From Pelosinus baikalensis (lineage in GTDB: Bacteria; Bacillota; Negativicutes; DSM-13327), in assembly GCF_020819555.1 (NCBI RefSeq), contig NZ_JAJHJB010000001.1:62001-126000 (forward strand): DNA of 64,000 nt. The letters are read 5' to 3'. The notes beneath the pieces are model-generated. The model was not told the DNA's origin and did not search any database. It saw only the letters and a program-made list of their open reading frames with translations. Shown one piece after another: positions 54,176-63,567 of this stretch (position 1 is its first letter; every line of letters begins with the position of its first letter). The position numbers and the translations under genes were made by a program.

Positions 54176-55654
54176 TTATTGGAATTTCAAACCCATAATG
54201 TTCATTATTTTTTTTGCAACATCTGTATTATCATAAGAGCCTTGGAATAACTCTCCGCCTATGCCTTGTGCATATACCGGTATTGCTACACCTGTATGCG
54301 CGTAGGTTGTCCAGCCGATACCAGCCTTCTGGTTTAAGATATGAGTTGTCGTAACAGAAAAAGGCTCATATCCACCATATAATAAATAGGCTTGCTCATT
54401 CTTGCTTCTCTTTTTAGGGTCTATCATACTAGCAGCCAAAGAATCTTTCAGACGACTCTTATCATAATCACTCAATTCCGTCAGACCAAATCTTTCACTA
54501 AGAACCGGCAGCCAATCTTCTAAATTAGCTCCATTTGGACCAACAGTATCCCGATAGTTCTTAATTGCCTTATCAAATTCTTCAAAAGACAAAGTTTGCT
54601 TATTTATCTTGTTATAAAAAGTCTCATACTGAGTTCCAGCAAAGCCTACAGTCATACCACCAGTCTCGTGGTCACCTGTAACAACAATCAACGTCTCATT
54701 CGGATGTTTTGCATAAAACGCAAGGGCCTCCATTATTGCGTTGTCAAAGGCCATCACATCTCGAACAGTAGTAGCAGCATCATTCGCATGACAGGCCCAG
54801 TCTATCTTCCCGCCTTCTACCATCATAAAGAAACCATTCGGATTATCCAGCAACTCGATCCCCTTCTTAGTATAATCTGCCAAGGACACTCTATCCTTCC
54901 GGTCAATATCATACTGCATGGCAGAATCTGCGGCAAGCTCAGTACTAAAAGCAATAATTTTACCATCATTCTTGGTTAGTGCCATAACATCTTCTTGCGT
55001 ATTAACAATCTTATAACCCTTTTGCTTGGCAATCTCTAAGGCATTGGGCTTATCCTTTTTAGGTCCTGTAGGCGAAAGCAATCCGCCTCCTGCGAAATAA
55101 TCAAATCCGCTATCTCCCAGAGAAATGGCGATTTCATAAAGATTTTTACGACTTGCTTCATGAGCATAAAATACAGCGGGCGTCGCATGATCAATAGACA
55201 CGCTGGAGACAATTCCTACTTTCATACCTTTTTCTTTTGCCATTTCCGCCATAGACCTAAACTTAATTTGCTTGGTAGGATCCATTCCCAGTATATTATT
55301 ATTGGTCTTATAACCTGTTGCCAAAGCAGTGCCCGCAGCAGCAGAATCCGTTATAAAGGTATTCGCCGAGTGGGTTGTTTGTATACCAACGTTAGGGAAT
55401 ACTGTAAAACTTAAACTTTCTTTATTCATAGGATTATTACTAGAAAGTGTGCCTTTAAAAATCTCTGTAGAAGTAATTTGTGGCATACCCATACCATCCC
55501 CAATAAAGTAAAACACATACTTAGGCTTCTTACCATAATAACCGTTTTCAACACCAGCGTTGACAATTTCTTGCTTGGGAAAAGCAGACACAATAAGTAC
55601 CAATAAAGTGACAATTACAAGAGAAAAGCTTAACCATTTTACTCGTTTTTGCAA
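54176..55654 (-). CDS. Alkaline phosphatase (PhoA family), exported
   Basis: 492 residues from a TTG start with AGGGGGAG upstream. A signal peptide or anchor (about 8-26) is followed by FIGDGMGMPQI (first metal Asp) and the nucleophile region ITDSAAAGTALATGYKT; HATPAVFYAH, VEGGKIDWACHANDA and TGDHETGGMTVG supply further metal ligands. Hydrolyses phosphate monoesters outside the cytoplasm. No Pho box was recognised. Confidence 0.94.
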   Translation of the reverse strand: MQKRVKWLSFSLVIVTLLVLIVSAFPKQEIVNAGVENGYYGKKPKYVFYFIGDGMGMPQITSTEIFKGTLSSNNPMNKESLSFTVFPNVGIQTTHSANTFITDSAAAGTALATGYKTNNNILGMDPTKQIKFRSMAEMAKEKGMKVGIVSSVSIDHATPAVFYAHEASRKNLYEIAISLGDSGFDYFAGGGLLSPTGPKKDKPNALEIAKQKGYKIVNTQEDVMALTKNDGKIIAFSTELAADSAMQYDIDRKDRVSLADYTKKGIELLDNPNGFFMMVEGGKIDWACHANDAATTVRDVMAFDNAIMEALAFYAKHPNETLIVVTGDHETGGMTVGFAGTQYETFYNKINKQTLSFEEFDKAIKNYRDTVGPNGANLEDWLPVLSERFGLTELSDYDKSRLKDSLAASMIDPKKRSKNEQAYLLYGGYEPFSVTTTHILNQKAGIGWTTYAHTGVAIPVYAQGIGGELFQGSYDNTDVAKKIMNIMGLKFQ

Positions 55655-55922
55655 GTTTACTCCCCCTACACTATAGTTTCTGATTTAATTGTATATAATA
55701 AATAGGCTGCATTTGTTATCAATAAGTTAAGATCTAGTAAATATTGTAAGCTATTGGTTAATAGATAGCTAAAGTCCATCATCCTTTTATGGAAAGATGC
55801 GCTTTAACTAATAGGTTATCTGATAGTTTTTTTGCATAGGAATAAAAGTTAAATCCAACAAGGATATTGACTATAAACATCTAATTATAGTATAGATCAG
55901 TATGAAAAAGGAGGCGCATCGC

Positions 55923-56612
55923 TTGAAGATTTTATTTTGGGATATTGATGGCACCTTATTGAAAACAGCTAAAGCTGGCTTATATGCTTTTGAAGAAGCA
56001 GTTTCCGAAGCCCTGCACACAAAAATTGATTTTACCACCATCAAAACAGCTGGCATGACTGACTATTACATCTCCCATCAAATACTCCTTCTCGCCACAG
56101 GACGGGAGCCCTCTGTCCATGAAATCTGCAATCTAGTCAGCCTTTACGAAAAAGTATTGCCAAGCCACTTAGCAGCCCGCAAAGGTCACCTTACTCCCTC
56201 AGTAAAAGATATCCTGATCTATCTACAGCAACAATCAGACTATACTTGCCTAATCCTTACAGGCAACACCGAATTTGGTGCCAAAGCAAAACTGCACCAA
56301 TATGGGTTGGATGGCTTCTTTGATTTCTCTTCCAGTGCCTTTTGCGACAATTGCTACAATCGCAGAGAGATATCCAAACAAGCACTCACAAAGTTGCAGC
56401 AAAACTACCCGCAAGTGCCATTGGATCAAGTGTATGTTATTGGCGATACACCCAACGATATTGACTGTGGTAAGGCCATTGGTGCGCAAACTATTGCAGT
56501 AGCTACAGGCCGATACTCATTGGAAGAACTACAAGATCACTCTCCATGGTGGGCTGTATCTACCCTGCCTTCGCCTGTAGAATTTGCAGACCATTTAGGA
56601 AGAAAAGGATAA
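55923..56612 (+). CDS. HAD-superfamily phosphatase
   Basis: 229 residues. The start is taken as the TTG at 55923: AAGGAGG lies eight bases upstream, whereas the ATG at 55902 would place that site inside the gene. Motif I FWDIDGTLL, motif II LILTGN, motif III Lys region and motif IV VIGDTPNDIDCGKA are present, with a helical cap (about 18-85). Phosphoglycolate-phosphatase-like; substrate unknown. Confidence 0.9.
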   Translation: MKILFWDIDGTLLKTAKAGLYAFEEAVSEALHTKIDFTTIKTAGMTDYYISHQILLLATGREPSVHEICNLVSLYEKVLPSHLAARKGHLTPSVKDILIYLQQQSDYTCLILTGNTEFGAKAKLHQYGLDGFFDFSSSAFCDNCYNRREISKQALTKLQQNYPQVPLDQVYVIGDTPNDIDCGKAIGAQTIAVATGRYSLEELQDHSPWWAVSTLPSPVEFADHLGRKG

Positions 56613-56614
56613 TT

Positions 56615-57085
56615 TTAATACTTTTTTTCCCAAAACATGTGAATACTATCTGAATGATAGGTTTTATCACGCTGGACTTTAATTACTTCTTCTTCACCAG
56701 GTATTTTAATCGTAATGCCTTTACTAGGCTGAAGACTCACGCCAGGACTAAGAATGATTTCCTTCTTTTTATTTTTAATAGAGTAGGTATGTTGTTCCAG
56801 ATCCACAGAATCTTCCCGGGAGGTTACTGTCGGCATGGAAGATAGGGTTAGTTTATCATTTTTCAACTGGTTAGTGGGAGCTACAACAGGCTGCTCCTCT
56901 TTCACCTTTATAACAGTACCATCACCCTCCCTATTTAGAATCACAGTTTCAGCGGGAGGGATATTTTCCGTACCATTCTCTGACCTGCTTTCCTTTTCTA
57001 CATCATGTCTGGTGAAAATAAAGTACGCTCCAATTAAAACTACCAATGTTAGAAGGAAGCATATTACTTTTGGATTTTTCTTCAC
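56615..57085 (-). CDS. Exported or membrane-anchored protein of unknown function
   Basis: 156 residues. One N-terminal membrane segment (VICFLLTLVVLIGAYFIF) and then a low-complexity, charged extracytoplasmic region ending in a small beta-rich part (ITIKIPGEEEVIKVQRDKTY). No family recognised. Convergent with the HAD gene, only two bases apart. Confidence 0.65.
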   Translation of the reverse strand: MKKNPKVICFLLTLVVLIGAYFIFTRHDVEKESRSENGTENIPPAETVILNREGDGTVIKVKEEQPVVAPTNQLKNDKLTLSSMPTVTSREDSVDLEQHTYSIKNKKKEIILSPGVSLQPSKGITIKIPGEEEVIKVQRDKTYHSDSIHMFWEKKY

Positions 57086-57224
57086 AACAATCTCCTTTTA
57101 CACCCTTATGCAACATTGAACAATACTATATTACAATATTATATTCTTATAGTGTAAATCACATGACATCGCAAAGCAACTTACTTCAAATCGTCTTGGC
57201 ATTTATTTTTTAGGAGGTTTTACC

Positions 57225-57962
57225 ATGAATCATGTAATCGAATTGTTAAAAAAACATGTATCGGTTCGAAAGTTCACCACGCAGCCCGTTGATGATCAAT
57301 TGCTAATAGAGATCATCAAGGCAGGCCAGCAAGCTTCCACCTCCAATCACATTCAAGCCTATACCATTATCAGGGTAAAAGACAAGAATAAGAGAAAATC
57401 CATCGCTAAATTAGCAGGCAATCAGGCCTGTGTTGAAGAAAGCCCCATTTTCTTAGTATTTTGTGCTGACCTAAACCGATTAGGCAAGGCCTGTAGAATG
57501 AACAATAAAAGATTTGAAAGCGGTTATACGGAAAACTTCATTTTAGCTACTGTAGATACGAGCCTAGCAGCACAAAATATCATGGTTGCCGCAGAATCAG
57601 TGGGTCTTGGCGGTGTATATATCGGTGCATTACGAAATAATCCTGAGGATGTTTGTGAGTCATTAAACCTCCCCCATAATGTATACCCTGTATTTGGCAT
57701 GTGTCTCGGCTACCCGGAAATCCGAAATAAAGTAAAACCCCGCCTCCCTTTATCCTTAGTTTTTAAAGAGGATAGTTATCATACTGAGGGAGATGAAGAA
57801 ATCTTAAAAGAATATGATCATAGCATTAGAGATTATTATATCGCAAGAACCAATGGGGAAAGAAGCAATACCTGGACAGAAGGTATGTCTACTTTCCTAA
57901 AAGACAAGCAGCGCCCCCATATGAAAAGCTTTTTGGAAACTAAAGGGTTTGAGATGAAATAA
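57225..57962 (+). CDS. NfsA-type FMN nitroreductase
   Basis: 245 residues, AGGAGG before the ATG. SVRKFTTQPVDDQLL and QQASTSNHIQAYTIIRV at the N-terminus, and the GLGGVYIGALRNNPEDV and MCLGYPEIRNKVKPRLP segments are those of oxygen-insensitive NADPH nitroreductases (NfsA/NfrA). Reduces nitro compounds and flavins. Convergent with a second nitroreductase gene. Confidence 0.93.
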   Translation: MNHVIELLKKHVSVRKFTTQPVDDQLLIEIIKAGQQASTSNHIQAYTIIRVKDKNKRKSIAKLAGNQACVEESPIFLVFCADLNRLGKACRMNNKRFESGYTENFILATVDTSLAAQNIMVAAESVGLGGVYIGALRNNPEDVCESLNLPHNVYPVFGMCLGYPEIRNKVKPRLPLSLVFKEDSYHTEGDEEILKEYDHSIRDYYIARTNGERSNTWTEGMSTFLKDKQRPHMKSFLETKGFEMK

Positions 57963-58007
57963 ATGAACAAAAGTCTGATCCATAAAATGGATCAGACTTT
58001 TGTTCAT
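57963..58007. terminator. Perfect bidirectional terminator between two nitroreductase genes
   Basis: ATGAACAAAAGTCTGATCCA and its exact complement, 5-base loop, starting immediately after the stop codon at 57962. Confidence 0.85.
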
Positions 58008-58013
58008 TATAGA

Positions 58014-58580
58014 TTATTCTACAATAATATCCTGCAACTTACGTTTTGGTACATGATGTTCCTGATTCTTGTCTCGCCAGTATTTAATGTCATCCCCATC
58101 TTCAATTTCATCGAGAATAACAGTCTCTTTTGGCTTGCCCAGAGCAATAACCAGTAAAATTTCATATTGATCCGAAATCTGCAATGCAGCCTTTAGCTCA
58201 TCGCGCTTAATACTTTGGATCATACATCCACCAAGATCCATGGAGCGTGCCCCAAGCAAAATACTTTGTGCTGCAATTCCATGATCAACACCACTCGGCC
58301 CTATATGCGTATCTTGAAGAATCACAATATAACCAGAAGGTCGTTCTCCTTCTTCTGGTCCTGCCCATTCCTTTAAATAACCCGCCCACAGTAAATGGGG
58401 GAATATTAATTCATTCTTTGTTTTATCCCCTGATATGATATATTTTAAAGGCTGTTTATTAGCTCCTGAAGGCGATAATCTCCCATAATTAACAAGCTCT
58501 CTCAATCGTTCTACTGAGATACTGTGTTCTTCATGAAATCGTCGGTAGGATCGATTAGAAACAATTAAATCATAAAACAT
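58014..58580 (-). CDS. Nitroreductase-family protein
   Basis: 188 residues from the ATG at 58580 (GGGGGGAA upstream); the longer frame has no signals. SNRSYRRFHEEHSIS, RLSPSGANKQPLKYIISGD and the C-terminal IALGKPKETVIL match FMN-dependent nitroreductases of Clostridia. Substrate unknown. Confidence 0.9.
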   Translation of the reverse strand: MFYDLIVSNRSYRRFHEEHSISVERLRELVNYGRLSPSGANKQPLKYIISGDKTKNELIFPHLLWAGYLKEWAGPEEGERPSGYIVILQDTHIGPSGVDHGIAAQSILLGARSMDLGGCMIQSIKRDELKAALQISDQYEILLVIALGKPKETVILDEIEDGDDIKYWRDKNQEHHVPKRKLQDIIVE

Positions 58581-58693
58581 ATGGCTAATTCCCCCCATTT
58601 TATATTTAAAAGTTTCTTTCGACATATTTTCTATTTAACCTTTAATCTCCAATACCTAGTTTTGTCTCATAACTAAAATGCAGATGAATACCT

Positions 58694-59968
58694 TTATAGT
58701 CCTAAGTACTTTACTAAATTCTCCATAAAATCTGGCATTAACGTAGACGCTAATAACATGAGGGTCAATAAAATTAACACCACGGTAAAAGTCCATGAGA
58801 CCACATTGTACCATGCAGGATTTACATAATTACCCATAATGTTTTTATTATTAGCGATCAGCACCATAAAAATTAGAATGGGCGGCAAAAGCGCGCCGTT
58901 AACGACTTGAGAGGTAATCATAACTTGATACAACGACAAATCTGGCCATAGTACTAATCCGGCACCAATGACTATTAAGGCTGTATATAGACCAAAAAAA
59001 GCAGGAGCCTCTTTATAGGTTTTACTAACACCGCTTTCAAAACCTAATGCCTCGCAAACAGCATAGGCCGTACTAAGAGGCAATATAAATGCCGCCAGCA
59101 TAGAGGCACCCAATAAACCAAAAGAAAATAGCAAACTGGCATATTCACCAGCCATTGGTTTTAATGCCATCGCTGCATCCTTAACTGAATCAATGGCAAT
59201 ATTATTTGCGTATAAAGTAGCTGCCGTTGCCACGATAATGAAAAAAGCAATCAGCCACGTAAAAAACGCACCAAACATCACATCCCAAAAGGTATACTTA
59301 TAATCTTCAGCAGTTATTCCTTTATCAACAATCGATGCCTGAACATAAAACTGTCCCCAGGGTGTAATCGTAGTGCCAATTACACCAATCGCCATGATTA
59401 GAAAGTCCGCATCAGGAGAAAAAGTAGGTGTAATCGATGCAACGAATACTTCTCCCCATGGAGGATCAATAATGATGCCTGAAATAACATAGCTTAAAAA
59501 AGTGGCACACAACACTAAGAAAACCTTTTCGATTTTTCCATAATCTGCTTTAAGTACCAGCCACCAGATTAAAAATGCCATAATGGGTACTGCAATGTAT
59601 TTACTCACGCCAAAAATTTCAAAGCTAGTTGCAATACCTGAAAACTCGGATGCCGTAGTACCAATATTAGCAATTAGTAACACACTCATAGCAAAAAAAG
59701 TCCATTTAACACCAAACAATTCACGAATTAAATCGGATAGCCCCCGTCCTGTAACAGCCCCTGTCCTTGCTGATATCTCTTGGGCAATCGCCAGGCAAAT
59801 ACTACTGATCAGTACAATAAATAACAGTCCATAGCCATACTTTGCTCCAGCAGCAGCATAGGTGGCAATACCGCCGGCATCATTATCGGCAAATGCTGTG
59901 ACAATTCCCGGTCCCATTACAGCTAGGAATAATCCTAATCTCTTACGCATATTCTTTATTGCATTCAT
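58694..59968 (-). CDS. NRAMP-related transporter, probably Mg2+ (NRMT/NMgt type)
   Basis: 424 residues, eleven membrane helices in NRAMP order. The helix-1 metal motif DPGN is replaced (TAFADNDAGG) and the helix-6 MPHN is replaced by TPWGQFY, so the soft-metal methionine is lost. This substitution defines the NRAMP-related magnesium transporters. The operon lies behind two M-box Mg2+ riboswitches and next to an MgtE-like regulatory protein, which independently supports Mg2+ as substrate. GGGGGCGA ribosome site; starts two bases after the preceding stop. Confidence 0.88.
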   Translation of the reverse strand: MNAIKNMRKRLGLFLAVMGPGIVTAFADNDAGGIATYAAAGAKYGYGLLFIVLISSICLAIAQEISARTGAVTGRGLSDLIRELFGVKWTFFAMSVLLIANIGTTASEFSGIATSFEIFGVSKYIAVPIMAFLIWWLVLKADYGKIEKVFLVLCATFLSYVISGIIIDPPWGEVFVASITPTFSPDADFLIMAIGVIGTTITPWGQFYVQASIVDKGITAEDYKYTFWDVMFGAFFTWLIAFFIIVATAATLYANNIAIDSVKDAAMALKPMAGEYASLLFSFGLLGASMLAAFILPLSTAYAVCEALGFESGVSKTYKEAPAFFGLYTALIVIGAGLVLWPDLSLYQVMITSQVVNGALLPPILIFMVLIANNKNIMGNYVNPAWYNVVSWTFTVVLILLTLMLLASTLMPDFMENLVKYLGL

Positions 59969-59970
59969 AT

Positions 59971-61260
59971 TTATCGCCCCCGCCCTGCCGTTTTTGTTAA
60001 GGCAAACCAGGAGTACGTATCTAGCTTGCCACGCTCTGGCATTAATATATCAAGAATATCATCGACTGTAACAATTCCTACCATAATATTCTGTTCATCA
60101 ACCACTGGTACCGCCAATAAGCTGTATTTATTAATGACTTCCGCTACTTTTTGATAATTATCTCCATCCTGTACCACAGCAACTTTCGTATGCATCAATT
60201 CTTTTAAGGTAGTTTGGGGCGCAGCAACAATTAACTCTCGCAATGACAGAACTCCTTGAAGGTGTTCTTCATCATCCATAACATATAGATAATAAATGGT
60301 TTCCGCTGTTGGTGATAATTCTCGCAGCTGATTGATAGCCTCTTCTGTGGTAATATGAGAAGAAAATGCAATAAACTCATTGGTCATTAAGGCTCCAGCA
60401 GTACCTTGCTCATATTGCATGAGTTCTCTAACTTCCTCAGCATCATCACTTTCCATCAATTGCAGCAATCCTTCGGATTTTTCTGCTGGCAACTCACCCA
60501 AAATATCAGCGGCTTCATCTGGAGCCATTTCTTCTAGAATGTCAGATGCTCGCTGTGCATCCATTTGTTCAATAATTTCTACCTGGGTATCCAGATTTAA
60601 TTCTGCTAACGTATCAATTGCCTGTTGATCATCTAAGTTTTCTATAAAGTTGGCCCGGCGTTTATAATCCATTTCCTCGATCAATTCTGCAATATCTGCA
60701 GGATGCAGTTCTGTCAGCTGCTGTTTTAAGCGATTAAGCTGAAGGTGCGAATTCCAGCTTTCCAAAGGCTTAATAAACTCTAAAATCAGCCAATTTTGTT
60801 TGAACTTTGTAAAGACAAATTCCAACCCCAATCGTCTGAACAAACCACGCACACCAATGTCAACAGCGACTAACACCATATGCTGTTTTCCATCTTGCAC
60901 TACCCAAGATAATATAATATCGTTTACCCTTACCATTTTGGAACCTTTAATATCAATGATTTGTTTATCCAGCAGCCATTTGCTGGCATAAATATCATTT
61001 TCATGCAGAGGAACTGTTTGATCTACAGTGAAATTTTCGACAAGCTCTACCCTATTATTGTCACGAAGCACAATCCATTCGATTGGAATCAGATTATGTA
61101 TTTTATTTTCATATTTGACACCAATCACTCGCGGATATACGCCATCCCAGCGTACTGCGATGTCCTTTACCCGCCCAAAACGATTCCCGGCTTTATCATA
61201 AATCGACTGACCGATTAATTGGCTAAAGTAGAATTCACCTACCATTTTTAATGCGTTCAT
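59971..61260 (-). CDS. Channel-less MgtE-like protein: PRC-barrel, MgtE-N and CBS domains
   Basis: 429 residues. A PRC-barrel-like region (about 12-85, LIGQSIYDKAGNRFGRVKDI) and a second such region (about 90-165) precede an MgtE_N superhelix (about 180-285, with ALAELNLDTQVEIIEQMD-like helices and MAPDEAADILGELP) and two CBS domains (about 290-410). The membrane domain of MgtE is absent. In MgtE these cytosolic parts sense Mg2+, so here it may gate the NRAMP-related transporter encoded next; inference. GGAGG before the ATG. Confidence 0.9.
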   Translation of the reverse strand: MNALKMVGEFYFSQLIGQSIYDKAGNRFGRVKDIAVRWDGVYPRVIGVKYENKIHNLIPIEWIVLRDNNRVELVENFTVDQTVPLHENDIYASKWLLDKQIIDIKGSKMVRVNDIILSWVVQDGKQHMVLVAVDIGVRGLFRRLGLEFVFTKFKQNWLILEFIKPLESWNSHLQLNRLKQQLTELHPADIAELIEEMDYKRRANFIENLDDQQAIDTLAELNLDTQVEIIEQMDAQRASDILEEMAPDEAADILGELPAEKSEGLLQLMESDDAEEVRELMQYEQGTAGALMTNEFIAFSSHITTEEAINQLRELSPTAETIYYLYVMDDEEHLQGVLSLRELIVAAPQTTLKELMHTKVAVVQDGDNYQKVAEVINKYSLLAVPVVDEQNIMVGIVTVDDILDILMPERGKLDTYSWFALTKTAGRGR

Positions 61261-61409
61261 ATTTTATTCCTCCTTCTTTGCCTGGAGTCCGCCCGCCTTA
61301 ACGTGAACAGACAAGTTGATACATTGATATTTGCTTATATGGCCACTGGGTCCGGAATCCATAAAACCACCTCCTATTCCTTCTTTACCTTTCGATGGGA
61401 ATCGATAGC

Positions 61410-61444
61410 AAAAGACCTTCTCTCATTAGATAAGAAGGTCTTTT
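61410..61444 (-). terminator. Terminator of M-box 1
   Basis: On the minus strand, AAGACCTTCTT..GAGAAGGTCTTTT. A GGAGAAGGTC just 3' of the aptamer can pair with its left arm as antiterminator. Confidence 0.85.
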
Positions 61445-61483
61445 CATGCTGCCATGATCCAATACTTGCTTTGACCTTCTCCA

Positions 61484-61640
61484 ATCGTTGAGTTTTAGCA
61501 CTGCATAACGTAGAGGTACACGATCCTCAGCCACCTTGAGTAAAACCTTAATTCGGTAATACCTGTTCTACCCATTGGCGTCTTTCGACGTTTCCGGGCA
61601 GTGGCCTGTGTTTATGCAGGAGCCTCACCTAACGAAGAAG
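61484..61640 (-). ncRNA. M-box (ykoK) magnesium riboswitch 1, gene-proximal
   Basis: The minus strand has CGTTAGGTGAGGCTCCTGC, GGCCACTGCCCGGAAACGTC, AGACGCCAATGGGTAGAACAG, CAAGGTGGCTGAGGATCG, CTACGTTATGCAGTGCTAAA: every conserved M-box block in order. Mg2+ binding should favour the downstream terminator. Confidence 0.95.
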
Positions 61641-61725
61641 TTCTATATTTATATTTCTGATTTTCTTGCCTTACTATAGTATATCCTACTACAGCCGCAT
61701 TGTTCATCCAAAACAAGAAAATAGA

Positions 61726-61750
61726 TAAAGCCCCCGTTACCGGAAGGCTT
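61726..61750 (-). terminator. Terminator of M-box 2
   Basis: On the minus strand, AAGCCTTCCGGTAACGGGGGC followed by TTTATCTATTTT. Confidence 0.8.
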
Positions 61751-61785
61751 AAAAAGCGAACTTAATACATCCACACCTTCCCCAC

Positions 61786-61948
61786 TCGTACGAGCTTTGG
61801 CACTGCATAACGTAGAGTACAAACTAAAAATCCCTCAGCCACCTTAAGTAAAACCTTAATCCGGTAATACCTGTTCTACCCATTGGCGTCTCTCGACATT
61901 TCCGGGCAGTGGCCTATGTTTATGCAGGAGCCTCACCTAACGAAGAAT
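61786..61948 (-). ncRNA. M-box (ykoK) magnesium riboswitch 2, promoter-proximal
   Basis: Second complete M-box: CGTTAGGTGAGGCTCCTGC, GGCCACTGCCCGGAAATGTC, GAGACGCCAATGGGTAGAAC, TACTTAAGGTGGCTGAGGG, ACGTTATGCAGTGCCAAAG. It differs from copy 1 mainly in loops and in the 3' stem. Each copy has its own terminator, so the two switches act in series. Confidence 0.95.
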
Positions 61949-61963
61949 TATTTTTCTACTATG

Positions 61964-62010
61964 AGCGTACTACCTTTAGCGAAATGTGTCAATACCTATT
62001 TCACATTTCG
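61964..62010 (-). promoter_or_regulatory. Promoter and operator-like dyad of the Mg2+ operon
   Basis: On the minus strand, -35 TTGACA (61992-61987), 17-base spacer, weak -10 TACGCT (61969-61964). The dyad CGAAATGTG (61980-61988) / CACATTTCG (62002-62010) overlaps the -35 region and could bind a regulator. Confidence 0.5.
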
Positions 62011-62259
62011 TCAAATGTTTAATTCCCCTATTAATATGATCTTATAGTAGAAAAACGATCATCAATAGCGATTATAGTCTTAAATCTCCCGTTATGTCTA
62101 TTTTTATCCCTTTACCTATTTAATATGCGTTCTTAACTTTCTATTCTTCTAAATCCTTAACTGATTTTTCACATTCTTTTTATAAAAAAACACTGACGGA
62201 TCCCTAAAAAATAAAAATTTGGAGCCGCGAAGATGTAAAGACAATGAAGAAAAAATAAT

Positions 62260-62347
62260 CGAACCACAAAGACGCAAAGTACACAAAGAGTTACATTTCT
62301 ATATCTTTGCGTACTCCTTTGTGTGCCGCAGCAGCGGCATTGTGCTT
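62260..62347. repeat. accacaaag palindrome, copy 12 (right end truncated)
   Basis: CGAACCACAAAGACGCAAAG.. and inner TGCCGCAGCAGCGGCA, but the right arm stops after TTGTGC. Just upstream (62218-62250) is a fragment of the GAAGAT-type repeat seen at 40491. The rest of 61261-62398 is the tandem riboswitch leader and AT-rich spacer. Confidence 0.75.
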
Positions 62348-62398
62348 ACAAAACCTATAAATGCTATGTATAAGAAATTCTTACATGATTACACATCT

Positions 62399-63340
62399 TT
62401 ATGGCACCAATTTATTAGTATCCGAATCTACTATCGCATCATTTACATTTACACTTTCTTTTGATCTTGTCAAATTTTGCAGTTGAGATAAAAGCATTCC
62501 AGCAAACATGATAATACATCCTACCAGTTCCTGAGGACCTAACTTTTCATTTAATATCAACCAGCCGCCAATGGCAGCAAATACGGTTTCCATGCTTAGA
62601 ATTATAGCAGCATGAGAAGGCTGAGCGCTTTTTTGGGCAACAACTTGCAAGGTATAAGCAACCCCTACAGAAAGAATACCGCCATATAAAATAGGAACAG
62701 CAGCCTGATAAATAGACTCAACACGAATAGTTTCCATAAATAATGCCGCAATTAAACTTAAAATAGAACAAGTAATAAACTGAAAAAAGGCCAACTTCAA
62801 TACAGGCACTCGACAAGAAAAATGATCAATTACTAAAATGTGGATTGCCCAAAAAAACGCTCCTATAAGTTCCAGTACCTCACCATAGGAAATATAAAGA
62901 CCATCTTTCACACAGAGAAGGTATAAACCCACAACGGCAATTAAAGATCCAATCCAAGTGCTCATGCTGACGTATTGTTTTAAAAGAATTCCCAAAATGG
63001 GGACGATTACAATATATAGACAAGTGATGAATGCAGCTTTCCCCGCCGTTGTATAGATTAAACCAATTTGCTGCAAGGTTGCGGCAATAAACAATACTAC
63101 ACCAGCAATGATCCCCGCTATAATTACCTGCTTTGAATCATCTTTCACCTGAATGTCTTTGGGAGAACGATTTTGATAATAAAGGATCAAGGGTATTAAA
63201 GAAAGGCTCCCCAAAGCAAATCGCACACCATTAAAAGTAAAGGGTCCTACATATTCCATTCCCACTCGCTGGGCTACAAATGCTAATCCCCATATAGTCG
63301 CAGCAAGTAAAAGTAGCAAATTCGATTTAAGTATACTCAT
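62399..63340 (-). CDS. EamA/DMT-family transporter
   Basis: 313 residues from the ATG at 63340 (GAGAG upstream). Ten membrane helices in two EamA repeats: ATIWGLAFVAQRVGMEYVGPF in the first, GAFFWAIHILVIDHF in the second, and the second-half PSHAAIILSMETVFAAIGG. A metabolite exporter or importer of unknown specificity. Confidence 0.92.
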   Translation of the reverse strand: MSILKSNLLLLLAATIWGLAFVAQRVGMEYVGPFTFNGVRFALGSLSLIPLILYYQNRSPKDIQVKDDSKQVIIAGIIAGVVLFIAATLQQIGLIYTTAGKAAFITCLYIVIVPILGILLKQYVSMSTWIGSLIAVVGLYLLCVKDGLYISYGEVLELIGAFFWAIHILVIDHFSCRVPVLKLAFFQFITCSILSLIAALFMETIRVESIYQAAVPILYGGILSVGVAYTLQVVAQKSAQPSHAAIILSMETVFAAIGGWLILNEKLGPQELVGCIIMFAGMLLSQLQNLTRSKESVNVNDAIVDSDTNKLVP

Positions 63341-63567
63341 AACAACACTCTCTTTACTAATTTGTATTTTGAATAAGATACAATTTATCACATATAACAA
63401 GGTTAGTCAAAATGCCAACCATTTTCATTCTCGTATAGTAGTATATACATAGCCTAAACAGAAGTACTTTAGAAATAAATTAATATAGACTTAATCTTTC
63501 TCTAACAATACATCCATCTTAAAAAGATATTATTATACATGTAATTTATCTATAGGGGGAACAAACA

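Noticed and set aside
28902..62347. The repeated accacaaag units as a CRISPR array
   Set aside because: Copies are kilobases apart, palindromic with nested arms, lack regular spacers and have no cas genes nearby.
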